A DNA stretch of 64,000 bases from Nymphaea colorata (taxonomy: Eukaryota; Streptophyta; Magnoliopsida; Nymphaeales; Nymphaeaceae), in NCBI RefSeq assembly GCF_008831285.2, contig NC_045150.1, positions 16,861,362-16,925,361 of the forward strand, given 5' to 3'. A model generated the notes under the pieces. That model had not been told where the DNA came from. It searched no databases and was given only the letters and a program-made list of their open reading frames with translations. Shown here one piece after another: positions 23,901 through 36,898 of the stretch. Numbering within the stretch: the first letter of the stretch is position 1; every line of letters begins with the position of its first letter. The position numbers and the translations under genes are program-made.

Positions 23901-25764
23901 CCAGCATCCTCAACTGACTTTATTTCAGCTGATGCAGGACCAGCTTGCTTCTTTAGATATTCTACTATGCCATCAGCATCTCTTGGACCTTTGTACTCTT
24001 GAACATTTTCTCCTCCATTCCTTAAGATTTTGAGAGTTGGGAAACCTTTTACATCATACTCACTGGCAAGATCTTTATTTGCTTCATCATTGGCATCAAC
24101 TTTAGCAAGAACAACTGGAGGATCATGACTTTTCAGAACAGTTGCAGCCTTCTCATACTGAAAGTCACAAAATTATATGTAAGTGCATAAGAAACTACAA
24201 ATTTTGTACTTAAATTGGTGAAGTGTGCAGAATAGAAATGAGAAGCATGTTATGCTAAAGAGGAAGAGTTATAACACAAAGCTGGAAGGCTTGTGATTAC
24301 CTCTGGTGCAAGATTCTTACAATGACCACACCTGTTACAGAGAACGCCATTCATCAGGTGAACCATCTAAATAAAGCATAAGTATATTTTCTGAACTTGT
24401 AAAATTTAGTGTACAAACAAGTGGAATCGCACTTTCAATCCTTCAGGCTTCAGGTATAGCGTGCACATCGGCAGCCCATGATTGTTACTGAAAACCACTA
24501 AAACAGTGTACACATTTAACATAAACGTGCACCTAAGGTTACCACAAGTTCCACATGTGGAACTAAAGTCATTAGTAGGTGTATAGATCCTATTTGATGG
24601 TCAAGCAAATTACAAACTTTAATCTCAAATTTTGAGATTATGCTAAAAAAGTACGCTACCAAAATGAGAACATCCCCATCAGTTAGTAGGTGCATTAATT
24701 TCTTAAGGGAGGGAAATGCTAGCATATTCAACCTAATCGATCTCATAAAAGTAATCTCCATGGTGTTCCTCTCTCTTCTCAATTCAGAAAGATATAAAGT
24801 TTCATAATTTTACCGCCTAAAATATTAAGCGCAGAAGCTTTGGCGAAGAGGAAAATAGCAAATCCGAGATAAGAGATTATTTCAGTTACTCGACCACATA
24901 TAAACTTCTGCTTTCTCCTCATATGTCGCTAAAATATAAGATCTTATAAAAGGAAAGTTCCAAGGTGACTTCTTAAATATCAAATACGACAAGGAAAAAA
25001 AAATCAAGGACGAAGCGCCAATTCGAAAGCGAAAATGTAAACGAGCGCGAAAGGATCGCAGAAAACTAGACGTTCAGCTACAGAGTCACGACGCTCAAAC
25101 AGAAATCCACAGGCACAGTGGCCGAAGAGTCAAACCAGAAGATCCTTGAACAGGACGCTCGTTAGAGACAAGTCTCCTATAGATCGTCAGGAACGGTGCA
25201 ATTTTTGCAAACAACTTGACCGTTTCACAGATAAGATTTTCTCTACTTGCAATTAACACCTTCAACCATGATTTCACGCCCCGATTCGCTCATCAGAACA
25301 AGCAAACCTGACTAGGCTACCACCAGATTCGGCGCAGCTACAATAACCGATTTCTAGGAAAACTAAAATAAAACTCGTGGAAAATCGGCAACTAGGAAAA
25401 GAGAGGAAGAAAATCACGACTCAGAGCGCAGGGTTCTACAAAAAGGAAGAAAAAGCAAAGAGGATCTCAGAGAAAGACGTCAGATCAAAAAGAAAGAAAA
25501 ATGCTGAAAAGGAACGAGGACGATCAGAGGAAAAGGGGAGAAGATCTGGACGTCTTTATACCAAGGGGCGTAGAACTCGACCACGACGAATTTGTGCTTC
25601 TTGACCGTCTCCGAGAAATTGGAGTGGTCAAGCGTCAGGACGGACTCCGGCGCGGGAGCGGCCGCCTCCTGGGCGGCGTCTTCCTCCGCGAATGAGACGG
25701 AGGCGATGGCGAGCAAGACGAAAAGAACGGCGCCGTAGCTGAAAACCCTAAGTGCTCTCGCCAT
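20998..25764 (-). CDS. PDI: Protein disulfide isomerase, ER lumen (KDEL)
   Basis: Ten exons on the minus strand join in frame into 510 residues: 25562-25764, 24301-24331, 23870-24157, 23595-23783, 23303-23428, 22643-22780, 22425-22544, 22069-22186, 21318-21430 and 20998-21204. The order is a signal peptide (1-26), an acidic stretch, an a domain with CGHC at 69-72, the b and b' domains, an a' domain with CGHC at 414-417, and the retrieval signal KDEL at 507-510. This is the classical plant PDI layout and length. The enzyme makes, breaks and rearranges disulfides in proteins entering the secretory pathway. All introns are GT-AG. Exon 2 is only 31 nt and encodes the first active site, with Trp68 split between exons 1 and 2. 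The gene looks intact. Confidence 0.96.
24301..24331 (-). other. 31-nt microexon encoding the first CGHC site of PDI
   Basis: Flanked by CAG on the 5' side and GTAATC on the 3' side (minus strand). It completes the Trp codon and encodes [10 protein letters not shown]. Skipping it would both remove the redox site and shift the frame, since 31 is not a multiple of three. Confidence 0.9.
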
Positions 25765-25816
25765 TGCCAGACCCTCCTCCCCCTGTGTGTGTGGGCGTCT
25801 CAGTCTGACTTCCTCG

Positions 25817-25823
25817 TTATATA
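25817..25823 (-). promoter_or_regulatory. Probable TATA box of the PDI gene
   Basis: TATATAA on the minus strand, about 53 nt upstream of the PDI ATG. If used, transcription would start some 30 nt downstream and leave a very short leader, so a farther promoter remains possible. Confidence 0.5.
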
Positions 25824-25899
25824 AGGAGAAGAGAAGCAGAGGAGGAGAACGGGAGAAGAAGATTTTCTTTCCATCTTAATTAAGTAAAAACGCACCCCC

Positions 25900-27677
25900 G
25901 GAAAATTGAAGACGGCGTCAGGGAATTCACTCCTTCTGAGTCGTCTTTCCGTTGCGGATGTAAACGGTGATTTTGACCCCCTTTTCCTTTTTTACCATTT
26001 TTACCCCCAGCCATTTGGAACCGCTTTTCCCGGTTCCCTCTTCCGACGCGAGTCGGAATTTCCCATGTGAATTGAAGTGTTTACCCGTTTACCCGCAGAA
26101 AAGGGGAACCGCGTTTCCCCATTTTTTCCCCGAATCGAATCGGAGGTTCCCACATAAAGTTAGTCTGGGAAGAGGACAAGTTGGATTTCGGGTCGGACTC
26201 AGTCCTTGTAAACTCAGTCTTGATCGGATTTTTAAGACTCGGCTTCAAGCTCCAAATCAAATTTTAATTTGTTTTTTGACCTGATTTGGATTATACGGTT
26301 AACATAAAATTGAATGTATAAGGATATTTATACATAGTGGGATCGGATCTTTAGTCCAATAATGAAGTCAAATACAGATCTAGTACTGGATCTGTATATT
26401 GAATCAGATTTACATTTAAGAAACTAAGTAACTACAGACTTTAAGGAGATTAGACGGTGAAAATTAATTTTAAATTTTGAAAGCCAATTTGTTTTTCAAA
26501 AACCAAAAAAAAAAAGGTGTCTGTGACAAAAAAGGGAAAGAAATCAAAACAATTTAAAATTTATACATTTAACTTAATATCCACTGTCTGATTTGCTTAA
26601 ATGTGGAAAGCACAAATGCACAAATGATTCCATTAAATTTGATACATATGGATCGATAACTACCCGTTTTTCCTAAATTTATTTGACAAATCCCACTGAA
26701 CAAATTCAAAATGGAAAATATAATTATAATTAGGACATGCCTAATTCATTTAAGTCCCTATCGAAAGGAATGTGGAAAACCTCCAACGTATAAAATTGTC
26801 ATTAAAGTGCATACTGTTTGAATTAGGACTACCTTTTTCTCATAATATTAGAAAAGCTACTATTTTTTATAATTTTTTAATGTAATGTACACTCATGTTT
26901 TTTTTTTACACATATTCCATCCTTTAATGATAACTGTCAAGTAAGGAAGCCACTTGTACGCTGCCGTCTTCTTAGAAACATATAATCAGCTTGGTTAAAT
27001 AAAGTTAGTTGGTTTCCAAAGAACAGGAAACAAAGCTATGATTTTTTAATACTATTTATGTTCTTATTGTTTCATCTATCATATTTTGCTTTGTAGTGTA
27101 CTGGGCAGCTAGGTGTTTCACTTTGAAGAGGTATGATGTTCAAATCTCATGGTAGCGGACCTATCTTGAGAGAAAAAGAATGAGAATGATTATAATAGAG
27201 ATCCCAAAAGCAGTGGCTAATCAAATTCTCTCTAAGCTCTTTTCTGTCATTTTTTTATGCAAAGTATCTTCTTTTTATAAAAATTGGGTCTTGATATAAA
27301 GACATGGCGATGGACCCTCCAAGTTTTGAAATTTTAAATTTGATGACTAAAAATTTTCAAAAATTCTAATCCGGGTCCTGTAAAACTTATGAAAGTATAG
27401 GGTTAACTTAATATTAAAAAATTTATTTCCTAGTGACTGAAAAATTCATCTCCTTAAAAATGAAATCTTGGTTCTGCCGCTGCTCACATACAACCAATAA
27501 CATGAGCCCCAACCATTCCTGCTTTATATGAACAACCCCATGAATCCAAAAGTCATTTTCTTCTTGTATTTCTTTTAAATTTCAAGTTTTTAACTATATA
27601 GTTTAGTGGGTGGAGATTGTGCCATCCAAGTCTTATATTTTTAGTTGATTTCTGTGGATACTATACTCATATGCATA
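25900..27677. other. Intergenic, low-complexity; no gene seen
   Basis: Starts with a C/T-rich stretch with repeated TTTACCC, TTTCCC and GGGGAACCGCG words (25970-26160). Then comes a repeat like that at 538-900 (26160-26420), then AT-rich sequence with A- and T-runs. No coding region is recognised. Confidence 0.4.
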
Positions 27678-28565
27678 ATTGTAAGAGGCGTACCCCTCCT
27701 GCCAAAAAGATGCCCTTAGAGGCATTTTTTTATGAAAAACGCTTCAAAGCACAAGTATCCATAAAGCGGCCACTCGACCGTCACAACACTTATTAATTTT
27801 TAAGAATGGCCCAAAAGGTGAATTAATAAAGTGTTAATACGAACTGTGAAGATTAGGAAATTAATTGGAAATTGATTACTTTTTTTATAAAAGTTTCATA
27901 GGTGCGAAAAATCCAACCTGTATTTTCTTTTGCACTTGTTCCATTCCTTGCCATCAATTTGTTTCAATTATCAACATTGTGTGACCTTTGTGCATTAACA
28001 ATTTATCAATGTTTGAAATTTGTACTATGCAAATCATTGACTTTATCAATTTTAATGAAAGAATATATGTATTCTCAAGTTTATTTTACTAGCATATAAT
28101 GTACATTACTAGCATATAATGCATATAGAATTAACAAGTAATTATTATTATCACATTTTAATTGTCATCAAGATTGTTCAGAGATACTATGGGTGCTTGC
28201 ACAAATACATGCCTAAATGAAAGGTTAAACTTAAAATCTCTCTGATGACACTCTGGATTTTTGCATATGCACACACACCTCCTCTTAGCACGTCCTCCAC
28301 TCGCATATGATATGATGTTGCATGGAGTCTATTTTTAATATTTTTTACTATTTATCAATGAACTTTGAATAAAAAACAAAAAATATTTCAACGTGGTTCA
28401 CAAAGCAAAATTGGTTTATTTTTATATTCTTGTTATTTTACTTGTTTTTTCAATTTTTATGTTACTTTAATAAATATTATATATAACAAATTTGACTATG
28501 AAGCTTATGATTCATTCACCGTTTCGCCTCGCCTCGTCTCATGATATGCTCAATGCTTTGCCCGA
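27678..28565 (+). mobile_element. hAT-like non-autonomous element, copy A (deleted form)
   Basis: Begins ATTGTAAGAGGCGTAC and ends with CGCCTCGCCTC and ATGATATGCTCAATGC, aligned in the same orientation with 33770-35255 over most of its length, but missing the part equivalent to about 33900-34380 and the last ~35 bp including the right terminus. There is no transposase ORF. The right end is replaced by unrelated sequence. Confidence 0.6.
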
Positions 28566-28599
28566 ACCCATAAGGGTTGTCGGGGCTAAGGGAAGTAGA

Positions 28600-29715
28600 A
28601 AGAAAGGAAGATGGCTTTTAACTCTTGTTTGCGGTCGACATATAGTCATCAGAAAGCTAGAATTATATAAAGATCGTTAACGAAATTTAGAATTTACAAA
28701 CTCTCAATTTGATTGGATGCAAATAAAGGCCTCCAGATTATATATTTCCAACCACTTATAGAATTATGAATTTATAATTTCACCATTGTTAACTCTTATC
28801 ACATTTTTTATTCAGGATATTTTGGCACATTAATTAAAATGCTCTGCATGTCAAACAGTTTGTCACAAATAATAATAATAATAATAATACACTTGTAGTC
28901 GTGGGCCCACTGTGCTTAGACAGCGACATTGGTGCCTTTGGCGCTTCTTATTGAAAGAACTGGAAATGGTGGGACCCACTACGAGGGCTCCCATTGGCAC
29001 CTCTTTTTCAACTTTCAGCCGATCACCGTTGATTGGGATGTTGGACGGTTGCGATTAGAGTTGGTGCGTTGGCATCTGAGCTAGCGTCACTTGTTGAAAA
29101 GTCAGATGACGTCGAATACAGACTTTGGTTTGAGGGGCGCCATATTTCTGATTTCACCCTACTCTTTTTTTGAAATTTATACTTGCTCATAAAAAATCTA
29201 AAATATTATTTTTTGTAAATGAATAAAAATAAAAGGCGGCTAACCATTGGACAGATAATGCTGAATTTTTAAAAATTAACTAGCAAGGCTTGAAAGTAAT
29301 TATTTCTCAAAGATCCGCCAACTAATAAAAAACAATAACTTTTGATGTAAAACGATAAAAACTGTCCCTCTTAAAACATCTTTATTGGGTCAGAGAAAGA
29401 GTGGCAGTTTATGAGAGGCAACTTTGTCATTTTATGTCGACAAATGTTTTTTTAATTATAATTGATAATTTTTTGTATATTGTCATTTTTTGCATATTGC
29501 CACACAATCCGATAAAATTTAGATAATTGTACCATCAGCTATTTGCCATTTATACATATAGGAACCGCAAGAGTCCAAAAATTTTCGAACTAATGCCCTT
29601 CATTACAAACCGGTCCCATACAAATTGTTTATTTGCATATTAATACTGTATATACTTTGTTGGCCGCCTCATAAAAGTTGAAATTTAAAATATTAGTGTC
29701 TTTCATTCGAACATT
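28600..29715 (+). repeat. ~1.1-kb direct duplication, copy 1
   Basis: Aligns in direct orientation with 30170-31260, moderately diverged with small indels. The best conserved core is about 28950-29140: a GGTGGGACCCACTA block, GGTGCGTTGGCATC and GTTGAAAAGTCAGATGACGTC. No ORF is shared by the two copies. Confidence 0.75.
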
Positions 29716-30038
29716 TCTCGCTTTCACATTGAGGTTAACATGGGAAGATATTTATTTCCTCACCTTCTATTAAACAAGCCTCCGCATATGAGGCCGGCCA
29801 GGAATCGGGTTTGAGTGAGTTCGACACTTGAAACTTGAACTCAAACTCATTTCGGACTCGATTAAATTATAAAATATATATTTTTAATATAAAATAATAT
29901 ATAAATATTAAAACATTATTAAATATAATAATTAAATGTAAAAAATACTAAAATATATATTATAAAATTATTAATTGGGCCCCACCTCGATCAACCCATG
30001 CTTTTTTTTTTTTTCAAGCTTGAATCGAGCCAAGTACC

Positions 30039-30147
30039 GAGTACCAGTGGTGGCCCGGCCTGGTGCCCAACCTTACTATCATTTTGATAATTTGAGTACC
30101 AGTGGTGGCCTGGCCTGGTATCCAACCTTACTATCATTTGATAATTT
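30039..30147 (+). repeat. Two tandem 55-bp repeats
   Basis: GAGTACCAGTGGTGGCC starts at 30039 and again at 30094; the units differ at a few bases and one indel. They lie between the two copies of the ~1.1-kb duplication. Confidence 0.85.
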
Positions 30148-30169
30148 GATATGGTTTGGTTGAGGTTTA

Positions 30170-31260
30170 TGGCTGGCGGCTTGAAAAAATCCGTGTGTTC
30201 ATCACCAAAACTAGAGCTATCTAAAGATCATTTTCTAATTTTAAAATTTTTAAATTCACAATTGAATAGGTTTGATTGGATAAAAATAAAACCTCAATAC
30301 GTTTTCAATTATTTAGAAGATTATTTAGATATCCAAATAAATAATACAAGTATATTTTCATCATTGTTAACTCTATGACATTTTCATTCACGATATTTTG
30401 GCACATTAATTAAACATGTCCTGCACATGAACCACATCGTGATTTGGCGTGTCACATCGGAAGCGAAGGGGGTCTGGAAATGGTGGGACCCACTAGGAGG
30501 GCTCGCGTTTGCGCTTCTTAATCAACTTTCCGCCAACCACCGTTCATTAAGATGATGGACGGTTCGGAATGGACTTGGTGCGTTGGCATCCGAGTTAGTG
30601 TCAGTTGTTGAAAAGTCAAACGACGTTGAATACAGACTTTAGTTTGGCCGTAGCAACATTTCACATACCCTTTTATTATTCAATTTGTACTTGCTGATTA
30701 TAAATCTAAAATATTATTTTTTTATTAATAAAAAAAATAAAAAGGCAACTACATTTGGACAGATAATGTTGAATTTTTGAAAATTAACTAATAAGCTTGA
30801 AAGAAAATTCTTTTTGAAAGAGCAGCCTACTAATAAAAAACAATAGCTTTTGATGTAAAACAAACAAAAATGTCCCTCTTAAAAATAAAAATATCTTTTA
30901 TTGGGGCAGAGAAAAAGTGGTAGTTTATGAGAGGCAACTTTTGTCATTTTATGTCAAAAACTATTTTTTTAAATATAATACTTTCTTCGATGAATAATTT
31001 TTTTTTTTAATGTCAAGTGCCTAGTTGCATACAAGCAGTTGCCATAAGCCATAAGTACCATCAACTATTTGTCATTTATACACATCCGTGTCATAAGAGT
31101 AAGAATTTTTGAAGGAGCGCCCCTCGATTCAAACAGGTTACACATAAATTGTTTATTTTATATCAACGCCACATATACTTTTGTTTATTTGCAGATTGAG
31201 TGCTCCTTAAAAGTTGCAATTCAAAATATTTGGACCTCGGTCCTTCAATGCTCTTGTCCA
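30170..31260 (+). repeat. ~1.1-kb direct duplication, copy 2
   Basis: The partner of 28600-29715. It shares ATATTTTGGCACATTAATTA, the GGTGGGACCCACTA block, GTTGAAAAGTCAAACGACGTT, GAATACAGACTTT and the later AGAGGCAACTTT and TGTCATTTTATGTC words. The copies are offset by about 1.56 kb. Confidence 0.75.
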
Positions 31261-33190
31261 ATGGCCAGTGAGATGGCTAGAACATGTTTAATTAAGCAAA
31301 TGACAATTTTCTTTTTCTTCCAATGACTTAATTTTTTGGAGATTTGTCTTTTAACAAGGTACACTGGGTGTTTTTCTGTGTGTCTGTGCTTTGTTATGCA
31401 TTTCCTTTACTTATATTAAGTTTTTGGTTTATGCTTGAATGTTCACCTACAAACGGAGCATCCCCAATCTAGTTCCAAGTGTATGTAATGAGGTTCATTG
31501 TTTTGAGTGGTTGGTAGAAATCTTATAGATGGTTTTAACCAACCCTATGTAAGCAAGTTAAGATTATTATCTTTTCTTATCTTCCTCCTAATGTAAAAGT
31601 TTTTCAAGAGATATATATTGCGAGTTTTCTTTATTCATTACTTTGTATTTTTAATACACTTTGGTTTTCAAATGATCTCTGCGCTCATTTCGATGGTTTT
31701 AAGACTGACGACATAAGGTGCTTGTCGTGCCGTACGGACTGAAATTGTTAACCCGTGACATTGGGTTTCCTTTATACTACCCACAAGCAAAGGGAGTCCC
31801 ACACACAAGTGAGCTGATTTCCTACCCCAACCAGCTACAAATCTGGTCAAAGAGTGAATTTAAGACCTTAAAAGGTTTGATAAAGGATCCCTCCCATAGT
31901 TGGCTGACTCACCGAGCTGGCTCGGGAATTGCTCGAGTAAACTCAGATCACCAAAAAACTTGGCCATGAGTCAAGGTTGGCTTGGCTTGCCCCTAACTCG
32001 GCCCAACTTGCCTTGACTCAACTCTAACTCGCTGATTCATGTTAACTCACACACCTGGTGACCCAATCATCAGTCGATTTAAATCCGAGTCACGAGTTTG
32101 CCAACTATGATTTCTCATTGTCAAAAAGCACGGCAACTTTCAACTTAAATTTTTTGAAGACTTTGTTGACAATTACAACCACCTTCCTATTGGTCTTGCA
32201 GTAAATAATAAGGTCGTGAGGCGAAAGAGGGAGCAATTCCATACCTAGGGGACATAGGATGAGGACATTTTGGCGGGTCGAAATAAACATATCTAACAAC
32301 ACCACAGTAAACAACACCCCAGTAAAAATGAAAAGGAGATCATCATCCTCTCTCACTGTCAAAGAATGGACAAAATCTCTCCAATTCACCATCGCTGTGA
32401 AGGCCGGTGTGGATATACATGTTAAGAGTATTTTGTCAATTTTACAAGGTGGAAATTTTCTAAATTTCACTTTTACCTTTACGAGGGAAGACTCTTCCAT
32501 TTAACATGCAGGGGTATTTTGGTCATGCTGATACATAACGCATAGGGCTACGCTCGCGTGCGTTGTGGTGTGTAGAGTTTATGAATACGATATTTAGATC
32601 TGTTTACCAAATATTCAAAAATAATTCCCCGAGAAGTTAAATATGAAGTCCGTGGCATGCCCGACACGTCAGCAGCGTTTGTTCTGGTGCCCGTGATTTG
32701 ACGTCGAATCTGGTGCCCTTTTTGGAATGTTCGTCTTTGCAAGGTCACCACGTGACTGCGTTGGATCCACAATTCCCCTTTATCTTTTGCCTCACATTAT
32801 TTTTTTCAAAATGATTTAAAATATGTATTCAATACCTGCTTACTGATCACATTATTTATTCTCTCAAATCATAATTCAAAAACTTTTCATTTAAAAGTAT
32901 TTGAAACACTAAATCTATCTTCAACATTATTTTCATGCACCAGACCATATTGAAGATGTTTAAATAAAAATGAAATGTATTGATAATAAGCATAGCTCTT
33001 AAATTAGTTACCTTAAGTAAAATCACTGGAGAATAACCAATCATTGTATTGATGGGCAAGTCTCTCATTTCAAAAATAAAACTTTATTTTTTTAAAGTAC
33101 TTAAAAAACCAAAATAAATTGTAAGAATGCAAACACTCTTCTTTGTTATTAATGTTTGAGACCAAACATAGCTAGGGGTATATTCAGATT
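31261..33190. other. Intergenic, no gene recognised
   Basis: Contains a repeat of GACTCA/CTCGG/AACTCG words at 31880-32100, like dispersed repeats at 29790-29860 and 62260-62650, and otherwise AT-rich DNA. A 131-residue open frame on the minus strand (32105-32500) has no domain and is low-complexity in places. Confidence 0.35.
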
Positions 33191-33199
33191 TTATTCTTG

Positions 33200-33650
33200 T
33201 TGGTCTCTTGGAAAGAGTTGTTTGCATGTTATTCAGAACTATTGGAGATGAGAGTGGAAGTGATAGTCTGGGTACAAAAACTAGAGCTGGTTCGTCAAAA
33301 GTTGGCCATATGGATAGCAGACATTTGGGCTAGATTGGATAAAAATCTAAGGCTATTTGTGTCGAATTGGAGAAGCTTTACTGGAGTAATATGCATGAGG
33401 GATGCCATGAACATCAACTCCAATGGGTGCTGAGGAAAGAACTAGAATGAGCTCTAAAGGAAGATGAAAGTTTTTGGAGGAAGAAATTGAGGACTCGTTG
33501 GTTGAAGGATGACGATAATAATACTGAGTTTTCTATCCTCAGTTTAAATATAACCAATATAGAAGAAAATTGTTCTCCATCTACATAAATGGCATCAATT
33601 AAAGTGGTCTACAAGACATTCATGAAGCTTTTACGAGGATTTATTTATGG
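33200..33650 (+). pseudogene. LINE ORF2 fragment, linker between endonuclease and RT
   Basis: Encodes, with frame changes, FWRKKLRTRWLKDDDNNTEF and then FYPQFKYNQYRRKLFSIYING. This matches the familiar LINE pattern of a W..K.R..WL..GD.NT.FFH block followed by RRR..I..L...G. Stops interrupt it, and an AT microsatellite at 33654-33703 cuts it off before any RT motif. Confidence 0.6.

Positions 33651-33653
<3 letters not shown>

Positions 33654-33703
<50 letters not shown>
33654..33703. repeat. (AT)n microsatellite
   Basis: About 50 bp of alternating AT at the downstream edge of the LINE fragment. Confidence 0.95.
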
Positions 33704-33707
<4 letters not shown>

Positions 33708-33769
33708 TAGCTGATTGACAACCGAGCCACTTGAATTGGTAGTCACAAGTTGGCCCCTGTTATGACCAT

Positions 33770-35255
33770 AGTTGTAAGAGGCGTACGCCTCATGTTAAAA
33801 AAATGCGCTTCAAAGCATTTTTTTTTGAAAAATGCACTTCGAAGCTTTTTTTCTTCAAAGCACTAGGGTGAAGCACAAGTGTCCATAAAACGTATGCCTC
33901 ACCGGGTTGAGGCATATGCTTCAACCCAATGTACGCTCCTATGTAAGGCGTACGTCTCAAGGACAAAGCTACTTTTTATAGTTTAAAATATATTTGTTGA
34001 ATTGATGATATATTTTTTGTTGAATTTGAATTGATGATATATATTTGTTGTTGAATTTTGAATTGATGATTGATAATGATATTGATCTTGTTATTTAATA
34101 ACTTTATGGTTTATATTATTATATTTTAAAAATAATAAAATACTTCAACCATATTGCCGTACCTAAATTTTTTGAGATGTGCCACACCGGCACCCGCACC
34201 CCGCACTCAGGTGACATAGCATTTAACCCTGAGTCACCACCCAAATCAACTCTGCTGGAATGCCCATTTTTTTTTATTTTCTCAATCGGTCTTGCCACTC
34301 AACTTTCCTCTTACTCAATCTCTCTACAAAGTGAGGGAGAGAGTGCACCTGTCAGCCATAGATGAAAATGGATAGAAAGTGGCTGCCCAACCATTACTAC
34401 GCTTATTAAGTTTTAAGAATGACCGAAAAGGTGAATTAATAAAGTGTTGATACAAACTATGAAAATTAGGAATTTAATTGGAAACTAATTACCTTTTTAT
34501 AAAAATTTCACTGGTGCAAAAAATCCAGCCTCATATTTTCTTTTGCACTTGTTCCGTTCCTTGCCACCAATTTGTTTCAAGTGTCAACATTGTGACCTCT
34601 GTGCATTAACAGTTCATCAATGTTTGAAATTTATGCTATGCAAAGAATTAACTTTATCAATTTTAATGAAAGGGTATATACTCTCAAGTTGGTTGATTTT
34701 TAATGTCATGTACATTACTAGCATATAATGCATGTGGAATTAAGAAGTAATTATTATTATCACATTTTAATTGTCATTATTATTGCCATCAAGATTGTTC
34801 AGACATACTATGGGTGCTTGCACAAATACATGCCCAAATGAATGAAAAGTTAAACTTAAAATCTCTACGGTGACACTATGACAGCATATCACTATATTTT
34901 TGCATTTGCACACCTCCTCTTAGCACGGCAACCACTTGCACATGACATGCTGTTGCCTAGAGTCTGTTTTTTTAATATTTTATACTATTTATTAATGAAC
35001 TTTGAATAAAAACAAAAAATATTTCAACGAGGTTCACAAAGCAAAAAAAAAAAAAGTACTCACAACAAATTGATCTACTTTCATATTACTGTTATTTTAC
35101 TTGTTTTTTCAATTTTCATGTTATTTTTATAAATATTATATACTTAACAAATTTGACCTTAAGGCTTATGCTTCAATCACCGTCTCGCCTCGCCTCACCT
35201 CATGATATGCTCAATGCTTCGCCTTGCTTCGCTTCATCGCCTTTTACAACACTCA
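33770..35255 (+). mobile_element. hAT-like non-autonomous element, copy B
   Basis: 1486 bp. The left end AGTTGTAAGAGGCG and the reverse complement of the right end, TGAGTGTTGTAAAAGGCG, form imperfect terminal inverted repeats. The flanks TTATGACCAT (33760-33769) and TTATGATCAT (35256-35265) look like a target duplication with one mismatch. Both ends carry GCCTC/GAGGC-rich subterminal repeats. There is no transposase. The 8-10-bp duplication and end sequence suggest hAT, but the superfamily is an inference. Confidence 0.65.
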
Positions 35256-35265
35256 TTATGATCAT

Positions 35266-35898
35266 TTAATCTTTTTTACACATTTTTTTTTTCTGGAAGT
35301 CTATTAAAAGAATAAAGCAAAATGAAGGAGGGAGACACCTTCAGCTTCTTTGATGTTAGATGGGGACGCATCGTTTCTTCAAGCATCCAAGCACGCTCAA
35401 TATGCAGCAGTCAGAGGAGGTTTCGGATCTTAGATTCAAGGCTGTATAAAAAGGTGTGTTTTAAGAGATTCAAACTGAAGATCTCAGCAGCATGAATTTT
35501 AAATCTATAAATCTATGATACGTCTAAAAAACCATGAATTTAAAGTCAGAAGAGAATGGTTTGATCTTAAATCTATAGATATGAGATCTTAACATCTCAT
35601 ATCGCTGTCAATCTCACATCCCCAATGAAAGAAACACGACCTAATGAATGGAGAACTTTCAGGCACTGAAAACTGTTGCTGTGTTTTGAATAGTATGCAA
35701 TGCAACTGAACTTGAACTTGAGATGGCAGGAATTCCAGTTGTCACTTGTCATAAATTAAAACTCCGCGATCAAAGACCATCAACCTTATCCGGGGACATT
35801 AGTGCGCATGAAGACAAGGGCTTGAATATGCACAGTAGTGGGTCCAATGTGCTGCCTTCTCCATTAATATCATCCACCATGCGAAAGTCAGACATCAG

Positions 35899-35977
<79 letters not shown>

Positions 35978-36851
35978 CGACAGCCTTTCACCGGGCCTCA
36001 CTAGCAGCCAGTAGGCGGCAGAGAGAGAGAGAGATTCTTACAAAAAGGTACCTGACCCGATTGGAGAGGGAGAGGGAGATAGAAAAGGGTACCTGACCCG
36101 ATACTCAGGCCTACTTTTAACTAAATTTGAAGTTGTTAACATAGATTGATAAAAAGGTGGGGAGGACGTCACAAATTCAACGAGAGTGAGAAAACATGCA
36201 ATATTGATGAAAAAAAAAACATATTGAGAAACTGGGCACATCTGATTAGGTGAAATGTGGTAACAACAATTTAATGAGGTACAGTTAGTTGGGTTATAGA
36301 ATTGAATAACTGAAAATCAAGGTCAACTAGTATTAAATTCTTAACAAAAAAAGGTGCGTCATCAAATTCTGGTTTGAATTGTCCAAATCGTTCACAACTT
36401 CAGGCATTAGTATTGGCATTAAATAAACTTAATTTTTTAAGTCTAAGATATATAGGCCGACGCATATTGCTCTTATAGGCTGTTATAGATCGGTCGATCT
36501 CAGACGGAAATTGAGATTTACAGCATCGTGTTCAAGAAATAAGAAATGGAAAACAGCTGACTTTGTCACAGAAATTTCCTATTTGATTGGTATGTGAAAG
36601 CTCAGAGATGAGAAAAAAAATCTGAAAATCTAGCTTGATTGAATGCATGAACAAATTTAGATTCTGTTAAGTTCTATTTGGAAGCATCCAGCAGGAAGGG
36701 CTCATATATCCCCCAAAATCCAGAGAATCTGGTAGCTACCATATGAAAAATTAGGTGGTTGGACTGAGTGGGAGGCAGGTGTTGGCACAGTGTGGGCAAT
36801 GCCCACATAGTCACACAAAAATGTTTAGTTATATTGATACTTGAGAGGATA

Positions 36852-36898
<47 letters not shown>

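Noticed and set aside
32105-32500. 131-residue minus-strand ORF
   Set aside because: No domain, and an overlapping ORF on the other strand; composition is like the surrounding non-coding DNA.
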